The notes under the pieces are model-generated. The model was not told the DNA's origin, ran no database searches, and saw only the letters and a program-made list of their open reading frames with translations. A stretch of 64,000 nt of DNA, taken from positions 62,001 through 126,000 of the forward strand of contig DAIRGA010000009.1 in assembly GCA_036794825.1 (NCBI GenBank). Reading direction: 5' to 3'. Made by a program: the position numbers and the translations under genes. Positions 44,797 to 54,300 of the stretch are shown in pieces (position 1 is the first letter of the stretch; every line of letters begins with the position of its first letter). This stretch comes from RZYY01 sp036794825 (GTDB taxonomy: Bacteria > Bacteroidota > Bacteroidia > Bacteroidales > 4484-276).

Positions 44797-46263
44797 TTAT
44801 CTTCTTAATGTTGCAGATGAAGCTCCTCCGGCAGAGAACTCCGGCGAGGTGCTGTGTGATCTCTTCCCGTCGAGAACGGCCAGTGCCTGGTCGAGGTCGG
44901 CGATGATGTCGTCGGGATGCTCGGCGCCAACACACAGGCGGATGAGGTTTGGCGGTATGTTGGCCATTTTGCGGCCTTCCTCGCCCTGCTGCGAGTGCGT
45001 TGAAATGGCGGGAATCGTGGCCACCGACTTGATTCTTCCAAGGTCGGTAGCCCGCCAGATGCGCTGGAAGGCGTCGAACACATCGCGTGCAGCCTGAGTG
45101 CCACCTTTTACGTTGAACGACATCAAATGACCATAGCGGTTCACCGGTTGACCGTATTGTTCGTCATGCTCGGCATCCACCAGCCAGAGGTATTGCGAGG
45201 CCAGCTTGTGCAGCGGATGTGTCTCAAGGCCAAGATATTCCACTTTTTCAATGTGTTTATGACTTTCGAGGAATTTGGCAATGGTTAGCGTTGAGCGGCT
45301 TTGAATATCAACGCGCGAACGCAGTGTACGGACATCATTCAGCGCCAGTATTGAATTCATCGGGGAGATATTAGGGCCGTTATCTCGGTTGGGCAATGTT
45401 TTGACGTACATGGCAAAGTCGGCTTTCATTTCCGGATTGTCCACATTGGAAGTCAGGTTTTTGCGTGAAATTACCGCCCCGGCAATTCCAAAACCGCTGG
45501 TCATGATTGTTTTCGAAACCGATTGAACAACAATGTCGGCGCCCAGAGCGATTGGCCGCAGCAAAGCAGGCGTTGCCACCGTGCTGTCAATGATCATTGG
45601 GATGCCGTATTTATGTGCCAGGTCAATTACCTTTTTCAGGTCGAAAAATGCCTGCCCCGGATTGCTTGGCATTTCGCCATAGAGGAAACGGGTATTCTCG
45701 TCAATGAGTTTTTCCCACTCGTTGATATCAGCCGAATTGATCACTTTACGCCAGGTGATATAGCGTTCCTTTTCTTTTCTGACGCCAAACTGCTGAAACG
45801 TGCCACCGTAAATCTGCGTTGTTGCCACAAAATTGACAGGCTTTGATGGATTTTTCGGGTCGGGCAAAAGGAAAGGATCAACAGCAGTCTGGATGGCTGC
45901 CATACCCGAGGCTGTTGCAATACATGATGTTTCACAATCGGCGCCATACCCTTCGAGCAAGGCCAGTACCCCTTCGATGTAGTACATGCTTGGATTTCCG
46001 ATTCTCGAGTAGCACCAGGTGGGAATCTGGTAGCCGAGCGCAGCTTCCATTTCGTCCGAATCGCGGTAAGCCTGTGAGGTTGACATGTAAATGGGTTCGA
46101 TGATCGAGCCCTGGTTAAAGTCGAGCGCTTCCTGCATCGAGTAAACCCCATGCACTGCAATCGTGTCGAAACGCTTGCTGCGCATCTCTTTCAGGTAATT
46201 GGCGTGCCACTGCGCCGAACGCCCGGCTGCCTCCACATAACGCTTTATCCCGTTTTTTTCCAT
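44797..46263 (-). CDS. Cys/Met metabolism PLP-dependent enzyme (MetY/trans-sulfuration-like)
   Basis: This 488-residue fold-type I enzyme is of the Cys/Met metabolism PLP family. The N-terminus contains FDTIAVHG, the core has CYSRIGNPSMYYIEG and TASGMAAIQ, and the PLP lysine is in SVSKTIMTSGFGI. The C-terminus has LIRLCVGAEHPDDIIADLDQAL. The family covers cystathionine gamma-synthase, O-acetylhomoserine sulfhydrylase and gamma-lyase. The start region and the SVSK (rather than SATK) site suggest a divergent subgroup, so the exact reaction is open. It heads the operon with thrC and diverges from an Lrp/AsnC regulator, consistent with amino-acid control. Confidence 0.8.
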   Translation of the reverse strand: MEKNGIKRYVEAAGRSAQWHANYLKEMRSKRFDTIAVHGVYSMQEALDFNQGSIIEPIYMSTSQAYRDSDEMEAALGYQIPTWCYSRIGNPSMYYIEGVLALLEGYGADCETSCIATASGMAAIQTAVDPFLLPDPKNPSKPVNFVATTQIYGGTFQQFGVRKEKERYITWRKVINSADINEWEKLIDENTRFLYGEMPSNPGQAFFDLKKVIDLAHKYGIPMIIDSTVATPALLRPIALGADIVVQSVSKTIMTSGFGIAGAVISRKNLTSNVDNPEMKADFAMYVKTLPNRDNGPNISPMNSILALNDVRTLRSRVDIQSRSTLTIAKFLESHKHIEKVEYLGLETHPLHKLASQYLWLVDAEHDEQYGQPVNRYGHLMSFNVKGGTQAARDVFDAFQRIWRATDLGRIKSVATIPAISTHSQQGEEGRKMANIPPNLIRLCVGAEHPDDIIADLDQALAVLDGKRSHSTSPEFSAGGASSATLRR

Positions 46264-46312
46264 AGTATCCTCCTGTTCATTTTGTTGGTTAACGATTACT
46301 TAAGTTTAGGGA

Positions 46313-46320
46313 CAAAAATA
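46313..46320 (-). promoter_or_regulatory. -7 element for the trans-sulfuration/thrC operon
   Basis: On the minus strand the bases read TATTTTTG, 50 nt before the ATG at 46263. The -33 box is not clear. Confidence 0.4.
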
Positions 46321-46404
46321 TTAAAATGTGCTGATTATTAGTCTGTTAAAAATAATTTCAAGCAATTTTATTTCAATAATTTTAAAATTGAAACCAAAAA
46401 CATC

Positions 46405-46412
46405 TATTTTTG
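46405..46412 (+). promoter_or_regulatory. -7 element for the Lrp/AsnC gene
   Basis: TATTTTTG on the plus strand lies 30 nt before ATG 46442. It argues against a longer open frame that starts at GTG 46328. The two opposing -7 elements sit about 85 bp apart, where a regulator could act on both. Confidence 0.45.
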
Positions 46413-46441
46413 AAAAATCTATTATTCTTAATCAAAAATTT

Positions 46442-46912
46442 ATGGCCAATAGCTTTCATCTTGATAGTTTGGATAAAAGGATACTGAGCTATCTGACGGC
46501 TGATGCGAGGATGCCGTTTTTGGAGGTGGCGCGCAACTGCAAAGTTTCAGGCGCTGCCATTCATCAGCGGGTGCAGAAAATGGTGGAGGCCGGAGTAATT
46601 TCCGGTACACAGTTCAACCTTTCGCCCAAAGGGATGGGGTATCTCACCTGCGCATTTATCGGAATCCAGGTGAACCTGACTTCGAGTACAACCCACGAAC
46701 AGGTATTTCAACAGATCAAACAAATTCCGGAAATTGTGGAATGTCATCACATCACCGGAAAGTACTCTTTGTTGATCAAGATTTTAGCCCGCAACAACGA
46801 GCACCTCAAGAAGATCATCGTAGAGCAAATCCAATCCATCATCGAAATTGTGGCCACCGAAACTTTTATCTCGCTCGAAGAGGGCTTTGTGCGGCAGTTG
46901 CCGGTGGAGTAG
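46442..46912 (+). CDS. Lrp/AsnC family transcriptional regulator
   Basis: This 156-residue protein has an N-terminal winged helix-turn-helix (LDKRILSYLTADARMPFLEVARNCKVSGAAIHQRVQKM) and a C-terminal RAM-type ligand-binding beta-alpha-beta domain (AFIGIQVNL ... VECHHITGKYSLLIKI). Family members bind amino acids and control their metabolism. It is divergent from the trans-sulfuration/thrC operon, so that operon and its own gene are the most likely targets. ATG 46442 is preferred for the normal family length. Confidence 0.88.
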   Translation: MANSFHLDSLDKRILSYLTADARMPFLEVARNCKVSGAAIHQRVQKMVEAGVISGTQFNLSPKGMGYLTCAFIGIQVNLTSSTTHEQVFQQIKQIPEIVECHHITGKYSLLIKILARNNEHLKKIIVEQIQSIIEIVATETFISLEEGFVRQLPVE

Positions 46913-47045
46913 GGGAGATGGGGAGATGGGTGAATGGGTGAATGGGGGATTGGGTGAGGCTGCGTCGCTACGCTCGCAGAGCCGAGGGGAGATGGGGCAT
47001 TGGGGTGAACAGTTGACTGCCGACTATTGACTGCCGACTTCTTAA
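46913..47045. repeat. Low-complexity G-rich repeat with short direct and inverted repeats
   Basis: After the regulator stop codon the DNA is rich in GGGAGATGGG and GGGTGAATG units on the plus strand. An imperfect inverted repeat (GGCTGCG ... CGCAGAGCC) lies at about 46958-46983. The 13-mer TTGACTGCCGACT occurs twice with one base between (47013-47025 and 47027-47039). Composition differs sharply from the AT-rich surroundings. No coding role is likely. The rest of the gap 46913-47292 contains a promoter at 47067-47097. Confidence 0.6.
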
Positions 47046-47066
47046 AAGGCAACCGCCAAAAGAGCT

Positions 47067-47097
47067 TTTCTGTGAATGGAGAAACTTGGTAACTTTG
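47067..47097 (+). promoter_or_regulatory. Bacteroidota-type promoter for T9SS cargo gene
   Basis: TTTC at 47067-47070, a 19-nt spacer and TAACTTTG at 47090-47097 fit the consensus with one mismatch. The start codon is at 47293, which implies a leader of about 190 nt. Confidence 0.45.
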
Positions 47098-47292
47098 CCA
47101 AAAATAGTCAGCAAATGATTGGATTCAGAATTGTATCCCGCTTACACAAGATTTCCTGATCTGCTCATCAATGCAAATGATAATTTGTTCTCAGTTTGAT
47201 CAATTTCGTGGGTTTTGAAGGGTAACATTTTAAGCTCTGAAATAGATGAAATGCAATTTGAATAGTAACATTTTACATAAAATCAATTGAAA

Positions 47293-48168
47293 ATGAAACG
47301 CTTAACAGTCCTTTTTCTCATCTCTTTAGCAATTGGCGGTATTTACTCCCAGCAAATTGTTCCGGTTGCTTCTTATTTCAGGAATGGTTTTGTGTTTGAG
47401 TCGGGATACTGGGTTTACAGGGATACGGCAACTCATGCGCAGGACAGCATCACGCTGGTAAACTGCATCCATAATTACATCTACCCCAATCCGGGCAATC
47501 CGGATTACCAGGAATACTATAAGATGAATTTCCATAGCCACAGCTTTGGATACAATTTCAACGAGTTCATTATCACGCTATATTGGAAACGAAATGGTGG
47601 AGGAGAATGGGGTCAGCTTGGTCAACCGGTTATGCATATTGCGGGGTACCCCTGGTATCCGCAGGTGGGAAATGGCTTCAATGGTTATCAGATCATGGAC
47701 ATTTTTCCCAGCTTCGAAGTGAATGGAACCACGTTTAATAATGTGGTGTGGTCGCGTATATTCGAAAACGAGCAGTACCAGCACGAATTTGATTACGACA
47801 CCGATCTCTATTTCTCTCCCGGCGTGGGTATCATCAGAAAAGCCTGGATAGATGGCCAGGGTATAAGCCACTGCTGGGATCTGATTGACTGGCAGTCGAA
47901 TATTTATACGGGCATCGGGGAGGACAAGCTACAGAATAATGAAATCATAGTCTTCCCTAATCCCGCAAGCGACCAAATTACCGTTACCTGCACCGGACTG
48001 GAATATGCCGAAATACTGAACCTTCAGGGTGATTTCGTGTGCCGGTCAACAGCCAGAAATTTCAGATGTGAGTTTGATTTGAAAGATCTACCTCCGGGCG
48101 TTTATTTTCTGAAGTTAAATACAGCAGAGGGTGTTTACACCAGGAAAGTTGTTGTTAACAGGCCATAG
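47293..48168 (+). CDS. Secreted protein with T9SS type A sorting domain
   Basis: This 291-residue protein has a signal peptide (ending near YSQQ) and an aromatic-rich body of unknown fold (HSHSFGYNFNEF, VMHIAGYPWYP). A C-terminal Por secretion tail follows (about the last 75 residues) with VFPNPASDQITV, LPPGVYFLKL and the final RKVVV. Such proteins are moved across the outer membrane by T9SS and then anchored or released. ATG 47293 is chosen over a TTG two codons upstream. No enzymatic motif is seen. Confidence 0.78.
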   Translation: MKRLTVLFLISLAIGGIYSQQIVPVASYFRNGFVFESGYWVYRDTATHAQDSITLVNCIHNYIYPNPGNPDYQEYYKMNFHSHSFGYNFNEFIITLYWKRNGGGEWGQLGQPVMHIAGYPWYPQVGNGFNGYQIMDIFPSFEVNGTTFNNVVWSRIFENEQYQHEFDYDTDLYFSPGVGIIRKAWIDGQGISHCWDLIDWQSNIYTGIGEDKLQNNEIIVFPNPASDQITVTCTGLEYAEILNLQGDFVCRSTARNFRCEFDLKDLPPGVYFLKLNTAEGVYTRKVVVNRP

Positions 48169-48352
48169 TATTGGTTTAAAGCAGCTTAAGGGAATGCTAT
48201 CTCATTTCTTCATAAGAAGTTGTGGTAGCTTCGTATCCATTATACGGGCAATCCTTAGATCAGAACAAAAGTATCTTTTGATTTAGACACAAGCGAAAGT
48301 AAGCAGATGTAAGCGCTGGAAAAGATAATTTTCATAATTTTTGTTTGAGAAC

Positions 48353-48934
48353 TTAGTCAAATATTCCACCACCTTCGATTAAAGTCGAAGTTTTAATGCA
48401 ATCGCCTTCAATGCAGTCACTGCAGTAAAAACCCACACCCGGATTAAAATCAACTTTACACTCTGCTGCCGATCCCTGACCTGAACTTTTACATCCGGAG
48501 CAGATTACGGTATATCCGGAGCCAGACTCTTTGCTATCCTGAAAATAGTGCTTATATTCGTAAAGGAAATCTCCGTCCAGAGCGAGCTTTATAATGGCTG
48601 ACGCCTTGTTCTGCCTGTCATATGCTCTCAGGAAATATTCATCACCTTCAGATGAAAAATCAATTTCATCAAAACTTAGCTTCAGGTCTGATGCATTTTT
48701 GATTGCTTCTTCCCACTGCATTTTCAACTTATCCGGATTGGCGATAAATGTAATGGCACCATCGGACAAATACCCGATTTTGATATCAAAGTGAGAACTT
48801 GATTTAAGATTGTGGTCTTCAGGAAATCTCTCCATATTGAGATTTCTTTCAAATTGATCGTTTGCAAAAACGAAACCGTTGATGCTTGAAACGGCAAGAA
48901 CCACCAGAATTAGGGATCTGAAAATGTTTGTCAT
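48353..48934 (-). CDS. Secreted cysteine-rich protein of unknown function
   Basis: This 193-residue protein has a signal peptide ending near FANDQ. The C-terminal 50 residues contain six cysteines, arranged ICSGC, C (AECKV), then CSDC and DC, which could form a zinc ribbon or disulfides. The middle resembles a small beta-rich domain (FDIKIGYLSDGAITFI). I cannot assign a family. It has its own -7-like element at 48971-48978 on the minus strand. It converges with the T9SS cargo gene. Confidence 0.65.
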   Translation of the reverse strand: MTNIFRSLILVVLAVSSINGFVFANDQFERNLNMERFPEDHNLKSSSHFDIKIGYLSDGAITFIANPDKLKMQWEEAIKNASDLKLSFDEIDFSSEGDEYFLRAYDRQNKASAIIKLALDGDFLYEYKHYFQDSKESGSGYTVICSGCKSSGQGSAAECKVDFNPGVGFYCSDCIEGDCIKTSTLIEGGGIFD

Positions 48935-49357
48935 GGCTGTTTAATTTAATTAGTTTAAAAATTCTTGTTGCAAAATTACAGATTTCCATTACACAACTCT
49001 ATTACGGATAATTTTTTTTAAAAATTTAACAAATGACTTAATTTGTACTTTTCAATGGCATTCATTTCATGCTATTACATTCCATTCAATTTTGTAACGA
49101 ACTTATTATCAATAGTTTATTTTGTTTTTATAACGCTTGTTTATTTAGTATTACATATTACAATTTTTTTTATTTTCTGCCTTTGTCTGAATTTATCATA
49201 AAGGAGAATATTACGGTCATACATTAATAATCCGAACCAATATCAGGCAAAATAGCTTACCCTTCCCGAAACGCTCACGACTTTTTTTAATAGCAGGTTT
49301 CGGCACTAAATGACGACAAATAAACGTTTGCGAATGTCCAATCAAAATTAAAACATT
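48935..49357. other. 423-bp AT-rich intergenic region
   Basis: The region is strongly AT-rich with runs of T and A. Besides the -7 element at 48971 I see only a weak inverted repeat (CCGAAA ... TTTCGG) at about 49266-49313. No gene or RNA was recognised. Confidence 0.5.
48971..48978 (-). promoter_or_regulatory. -7 element for the cysteine-rich secreted protein
   Basis: On the minus strand this reads TAATTTTG, matching TANNTTTG, 37 nt upstream of the ATG at 48934. The -33 box is weak. Confidence 0.4.
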
Positions 49358-50617
49358 ATGCAGGACGAAATCCGGGCAAGTCTGGGGAATCCGAAACAGC
49401 TCGAGGAAGTGTACCGGTCTGATAAAAGTGGTTTTGAGAAGGCTTTCAATGAGCTTTACCCGGAAATATCTCATCACGAAATGGCTGCTTTCTGGAAAGC
49501 CCGCCTTGAATATGGCGCCGGTAAACAGAATGTTGCGCTGATCAGCAGGAAGGATCTTTTTTACGTCGCATTGAGTTGTGCAGTAGCCGGTTTTTTAATC
49601 AAATTGCCCGACATCATAGGATTTGACGCTGAAGCAACGCTTTTTTACCAAAAAAATGCCGGACTTATCGTCTTTTTTGGCTTGTCGCTTTTCGCATTAT
49701 TGAAGAGGGATTTATTAGATGTGAGGCTAATGCTCATTTCGTTTACAGTCTTTGTTCTCTCTGCAGTTTACATCAATCTCCTTCCGGCAAGCTGGGAACG
49801 GGACTCCGTAGTTTTGGCTTATCTGCATTTGCCGCTGCTGATGTGGTGTTATTACGGGTTCATTTTCATCGGCGCTGGTATAAAAGAGAAAAGCAAACGG
49901 ATGGATTTTGTGAAATACAACGGCGATCTGGCAATTTTGCTGCCCCTGATTGCTATTGCCGGCGGTATATTAACTGCCGTCACTATCGGGTTGTTTTCGG
50001 CGATTGAGCTCAACATCGAGCAGTTCTATTTCGAAAATGTGGTTATCATCGGAGCCGTTTCAGCGCCGGTGGTTGCCACATGGATTATCCGTGAGTTCCC
50101 CTCTGTTGCAGGGAAAATCGCCCCCGTAATCGCCAATATTTTCAGCCCGCTTGTATTGATAACCCTGGTGGTTTACCTGGTCAGCATCGTTATAACCGGG
50201 AAAGATCCCTATAACGACCGTGATTTTTTGATTGCCTTCAACCTTTTGCTGGTGGGAGTTATGGCCATCATTGTTTTTGCGGTGTCGGGACTTTCGGACG
50301 GGAAAGCGCAACGATTCGCCCGAATCACGCTGTTTGCGCTGGTAATCGTTACGCTGGTCGTTGACATGGTTGCTCTCTCTGCCATCGTTTACCGGCTGGG
50401 CGAATATGGATTTACCCCAAACCGTACGGTTGTGCTTGGCTCTAACCTGCTGATTTTCGGCAACCTGGCACTGATATTGATTGACCTTTATCGTGCCAAC
50501 TTCAAAACAACGGAAATTCAACAGGTCGAAACGACCATTGCCACTTACCTGCCCATCTACGCAGTTTGGACAATTTTTGTTGTTTTTGCGATTCCCTTGA
50601 TTTTTGGAATGACATAA
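49358..50617 (+). CDS. Polytopic membrane protein, DUF4153-like
   Basis: This 419-residue protein has a short hydrophilic N-terminus of about 65 residues, then about ten to eleven membrane helices. The segment YRLGEYGFTPNRTVVLGSNLLIF resembles the conserved Y-G-x-T-x-N-R motif of DUF4153/DUF4173-type membrane proteins. The N-terminal LGNPKQLEEVYRSDKSGFEKAF may be a separate cytoplasmic helix pair. Function is unknown. It converges with the zinc-ribbon gene. Confidence 0.7.
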   Translation: MQDEIRASLGNPKQLEEVYRSDKSGFEKAFNELYPEISHHEMAAFWKARLEYGAGKQNVALISRKDLFYVALSCAVAGFLIKLPDIIGFDAEATLFYQKNAGLIVFFGLSLFALLKRDLLDVRLMLISFTVFVLSAVYINLLPASWERDSVVLAYLHLPLLMWCYYGFIFIGAGIKEKSKRMDFVKYNGDLAILLPLIAIAGGILTAVTIGLFSAIELNIEQFYFENVVIIGAVSAPVVATWIIREFPSVAGKIAPVIANIFSPLVLITLVVYLVSIVITGKDPYNDRDFLIAFNLLLVGVMAIIVFAVSGLSDGKAQRFARITLFALVIVTLVVDMVALSAIVYRLGEYGFTPNRTVVLGSNLLIFGNLALILIDLYRANFKTTEIQQVETTIATYLPIYAVWTIFVVFAIPLIFGMT

Positions 50618-50653
50618 AAGATATTGCTGGAAAATGTATCCATTTAAACCTAA

Positions 50654-50697
50654 ACATGACTCAAAATCAGTGTGTTTTAACACGATTTAAGTCATGT
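50654..50697. terminator. Inverted repeat between convergent genes, possible terminator
   Basis: ACATGACT at 50654-50661 pairs with AGTCATGT at 50690-50697. Inner bases AAATC/GATTT extend the stem. The centre includes GTGTGTTTTAACAC. No T-tract follows, so it may be a protein-binding palindrome rather than an intrinsic terminator. Confidence 0.5.
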
Positions 50698-50729
50698 CTC
50701 AATTAAAGCGATGCCAACTCTGAATTGGA

Positions 50730-50990
50730 TTAATCAAACAAATCACTCAGCCAGTGCTTCTTGCGATACTTGTGATAATCATCTGAGTCGTAACGCTTGT
50801 AATTTTTGCTGCTTTGCTGAGGGGGCTGATAAAATGGACCATCTTTTTCGGTGGCCAGGGCTTTGTCAATAATTTTCTCGAGCTCTCCACGGTCAAGCCA
50901 GATACCTCTGCAATTTGGGCAATAATCAATTTCAACCCCTTGTTTTTCAGACATTAACAAATCTACATTCGAACAAATAGGACATTTCAT
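50730..50990 (-). CDS. TFIIB-type zinc-ribbon protein
   Basis: This 86-residue protein has two CxxC pairs, MKCPIC and YCPNCRGIWLDRGELEK, the signature of the zf-TFIIB family, which probably binds one zinc. The C-terminal half is basic and tyrosine-rich (NYKRYDSDDYHKYRKKHW). The family is small, widespread and uncharacterised. It is monocistronic and convergent with the membrane-protein gene. Confidence 0.85.
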   Translation of the reverse strand: MKCPICSNVDLLMSEKQGVEIDYCPNCRGIWLDRGELEKIIDKALATEKDGPFYQPPQQSSKNYKRYDSDDYHKYRKKHWLSDLFD

Positions 50991-51399
50991 ATTCTGATTT
51001 CTTTAATTAGTTATCACTCTCTATCATACATTACCTGTTTACTTCTGGAAGTTTTATCATTAATATTGATGAACTCATTACGATTAACCCGTTTTATTAC
51101 TGTTTATTTTATCGTTCAAATACTCTTTTTTAGTTTTGATACTACGTTATCAACCTTCATAACACAAGCTTTTATCGGCTTTTTTTCTGTTCACCGATAT
51201 AAATCCTGATTAAATTTTCAGGTATAAAATTCTGACAATCAGTGGAAAAACGTTGGGTACGATCTCAATGTTCAGAAATACATTCTGCTTTGGTACACCC
51301 AGGAAGAAACTTACTTTGTGGTAACCCCTGGACAAAAAAAAGCACCTCTTTTTGCAAGGCATCGCAAAGAGAGGCGCTTTTGGATAATGGCTCAATGAA
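50991..51399. other. 409-bp intergenic region
   Basis: The region contains the terminator at 51338-51381. Elsewhere only short AT-rich sequence without recognisable genes or RNAs is seen. A 61-codon open frame at 51210-51395 on the minus strand overlaps the terminator and looks spurious. Confidence 0.5.
51338..51381. terminator. Intrinsic terminator for the 1881-residue protein gene
   Basis: Two 18-nt arms with two mismatches (AAAAGCACCTCTTTTTGC and GCAAAGAGAGGCGCTTTT) flank an 8-nt loop. It lies shortly after the stop codon on the minus strand; A/T tracts on both sides allow bidirectional action. Confidence 0.75.
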
Positions 51400-54300
51400 T
51401 TAATACTTCACCAGTCGTTTTGTGAACTTTTGGTTATCAATTTCGATCTGAAGAACATAAATACCAGCAGAGAGCTGACGAATGTCAATTTTCTGAGATT
51501 TTTCGGTCAGCAGTATGGACTTAACCACCTGCCCGTCAATTCCGTATATCTCCAGCCTGGTTGATGAGAATTCTTCGACCGGAAGCTGCAACACAAACTC
51601 GTCCGTAGCCGGGTTAGGAACTACCTGGATTTGCTTGTCAGATATAAGCGACTGGATAGCGGTTGATTCCATGTCAATGCTTTTAACGGCGGATATACCA
51701 TTATCAGCGAACCATTCGCCACTGTTTGGCAATGCTGCGTCAAAGGTCAGGTCAAGCAGGTATTCGGTATTTGTCGGGTTTCCGTACAATTTGAAAATGA
51801 TTGTCTCATTTGGGTTGAAACCATCTTTAACTGCTGTGGTCGGGTCATCGCCAAATATGGTTAAGGCAGTGGTTTCATTTTGCCAAACGACTAATCCGTA
51901 GCAACTTCCATTGTGGTCGTAAGCGCTGATTATGTCACCCTCAGCAAATTGGGTCGCAACCTGCTTTGGAAAAGCAATGGAATGAGTAACAGGTGTCCTG
52001 ACTAGGTTTTGCATAAGTCGGTTAGTCATAGATTCAGACTCCATAGATACATGGCTGCCAGTTATATTCTTGCTACTGCAGGAAGGGTAGGTGAGTGTAT
52101 TGAAACCACTCATCATTACATAATATGATTTGCCGGGTTGCAGCATTCCAAGCGTGTTGATCCCCATAGCTGGCCAATAGAGCTTAACGCCGGCAACCTC
52201 TTTTACGATAATAACATTGCTGCCTGCAAAAAAATCAGCCACATTCACCGGGCATTCCGAGATAACCGGGATCAGGTTCCATCCTGTAAACAAAAAAAGA
52301 GTTTTATCTATAACATTCATCCCAACCAAGTTGAGGCTTGCAGCATTGGCCATTTTAACCTTATAACCTGCATGCGAATCCCATGAACCCATCGTATTAA
52401 CATTTTCTCCCGGCCAATACATTGTATAGGTACTTTCCAGGATAATTAGATCAGAAACCACAGGCATGAACATGGCTTCCACATTATTGTTACCGGGATA
52501 CAGGTAAGTGGAAATGCCACTCCAGCCCTGGGGCAACGATAAAACCATCTGCTCGCCGCCAACGGTAAGTGTAACGGGAACAGTAACCAGCGGCTGATCC
52601 GGATCATTGCTGTAAATATCAATGTTTGCATTGTACACGCCCGGAAACAGTCCATCAGCGCTGAATGTAACAAGAACTGGATAATTGTTGCCCGGGGGAA
52701 CACTTCCTGAATAGGGTAGAACTTTCAGCCAGAAATTGCCAGCCAGTTCAAGCGCATATTTGAATTCGTTGATAAGCACGTTGGAATAATTTTCTCCTAA
52801 AGCATAGCCAAATTCGAGCGTCAGACCAGTGGCAATTACTCTCCCGTTTCCATGTGTGTATTCTACAAGCGTTGGATTGTTCCATTCATCTATTGTTAGG
52901 ATACTTGCGCCAGGCGGAACATTTTCAAATGATTCATGGCTGGAATACATTGTATAGTAGGGAGATGGAGTTCCGGCCACTATTGGGTGTGTGGGGTAGT
53001 TCACCCAGTTGTAAAGACTTAACTGCTCAGTATTCCTTGTTTTCATACCACCAGGGAAGGGTATTTCAGGCATCCTGATCGCAGTGTATGTGGCTGCGTT
53101 AAAGAACATTATCCCGCCCTGAGAAACATAATTTGCAAACCTGGTTTGATTTGCACTATAGGTCTGGTAGAATGAATTGGGCTGCTGCGACTCAAAAACA
53201 ATTACGCTGTAAGGCGACAAGTCAATGGATGCCATTTCAGATGATGAAGCGACCGAAACATCAGCGCCAAGCGCCTGCAATATAGGAACATTGACATCGA
53301 AACCCCAGGCAAGCTGATCTCTGAAAACCAACACATTGACCGCAGGACTCTTTGAGTAGTTAATCACAGGAACCGAGATAGCCGGTTCATTATATTGAAC
53401 ATTACTTGACTTACCTTCAGATTTCCTTGCAAACCCGGCTTTGGGTATATCTGCACTTTGCACTGATTTACTTCCATCCGATAAAAGAATACCAAAATCC
53501 AATTGTCCGATTCCCAAATTGTGAATAAACAAGAGCTGCGCATCCTCCTGTCCGGGCATTAACTCCTCTTCAAGTGAAAAAGGATAAGCGAAAATGTCAG
53601 GATAATTCTCCCAATAAACCCAGGCTGGCCCGACGTGGCTTGATTCACCTTCGCTGTAAAGGGCGGTCACGGTATAATAATAGCTGCCCGATTCCGGCAA
53701 ATAGTCATAATAATAGCTTTCTGTGGTGGATGCAATCCAAAAACCGTTACGATAAACATTATAACCTGTCAAATACCGGTTTTGTGATTTCATGGATTCG
53801 TTGAGGAGTCGAATTGGCTCGTTGTATGGGTTTTGTATGGCTTGGCCGAAGCACTGCGCTGCATTACCGGAATGAGTAGCGCCGCCCTGCTGCTTTGGTT
53901 TAACCAAACCAGATAATGATTCAGAGCCATAAGGGATCAGCTCGAAATTATCAAATAAAACTTCGTTAATCCCGGTATTGCTATCGAAAGTACATAGGTT
54001 AACATACCCAGAAATGAAATTACTGTCTGTAAAGCTATTTAAATAATTTCCATTTATATAAATGTCAATCATTGTACCATTGGCATTTATCAAAACGCTG
54101 TTGGTCTGACCCAACACTGTGTTGATCAGAGGCGTTTCCGTCCATGGAATAACTCCATATTCGGCCCCGTTTAATTCCAACCATACGCTGTAATATCCCG
54201 AAACAGTGAATGCAACAATGTAACCATTTACAGGATATCTGTATGACATAAACCCGTCTGACCGGATAAAAGCCCCGATGGTTGATGCATTGGTGTTATC

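Noticed and set aside
46328..46441. N-terminal extension of the Lrp/AsnC protein from GTG 46328
   Set aside because: A -7 promoter element lies inside it and the extension is absent from normal family members.
50654..50697. Riboswitch or structured RNA
   Set aside because: The stem is simple, lies between convergent genes and does not match any riboswitch fold I can recall.
51210..51395. Minus-strand open frame of 61 codons
   Set aside because: It overlaps the intrinsic terminator at 51338-51381 and encodes a low-quality sequence.
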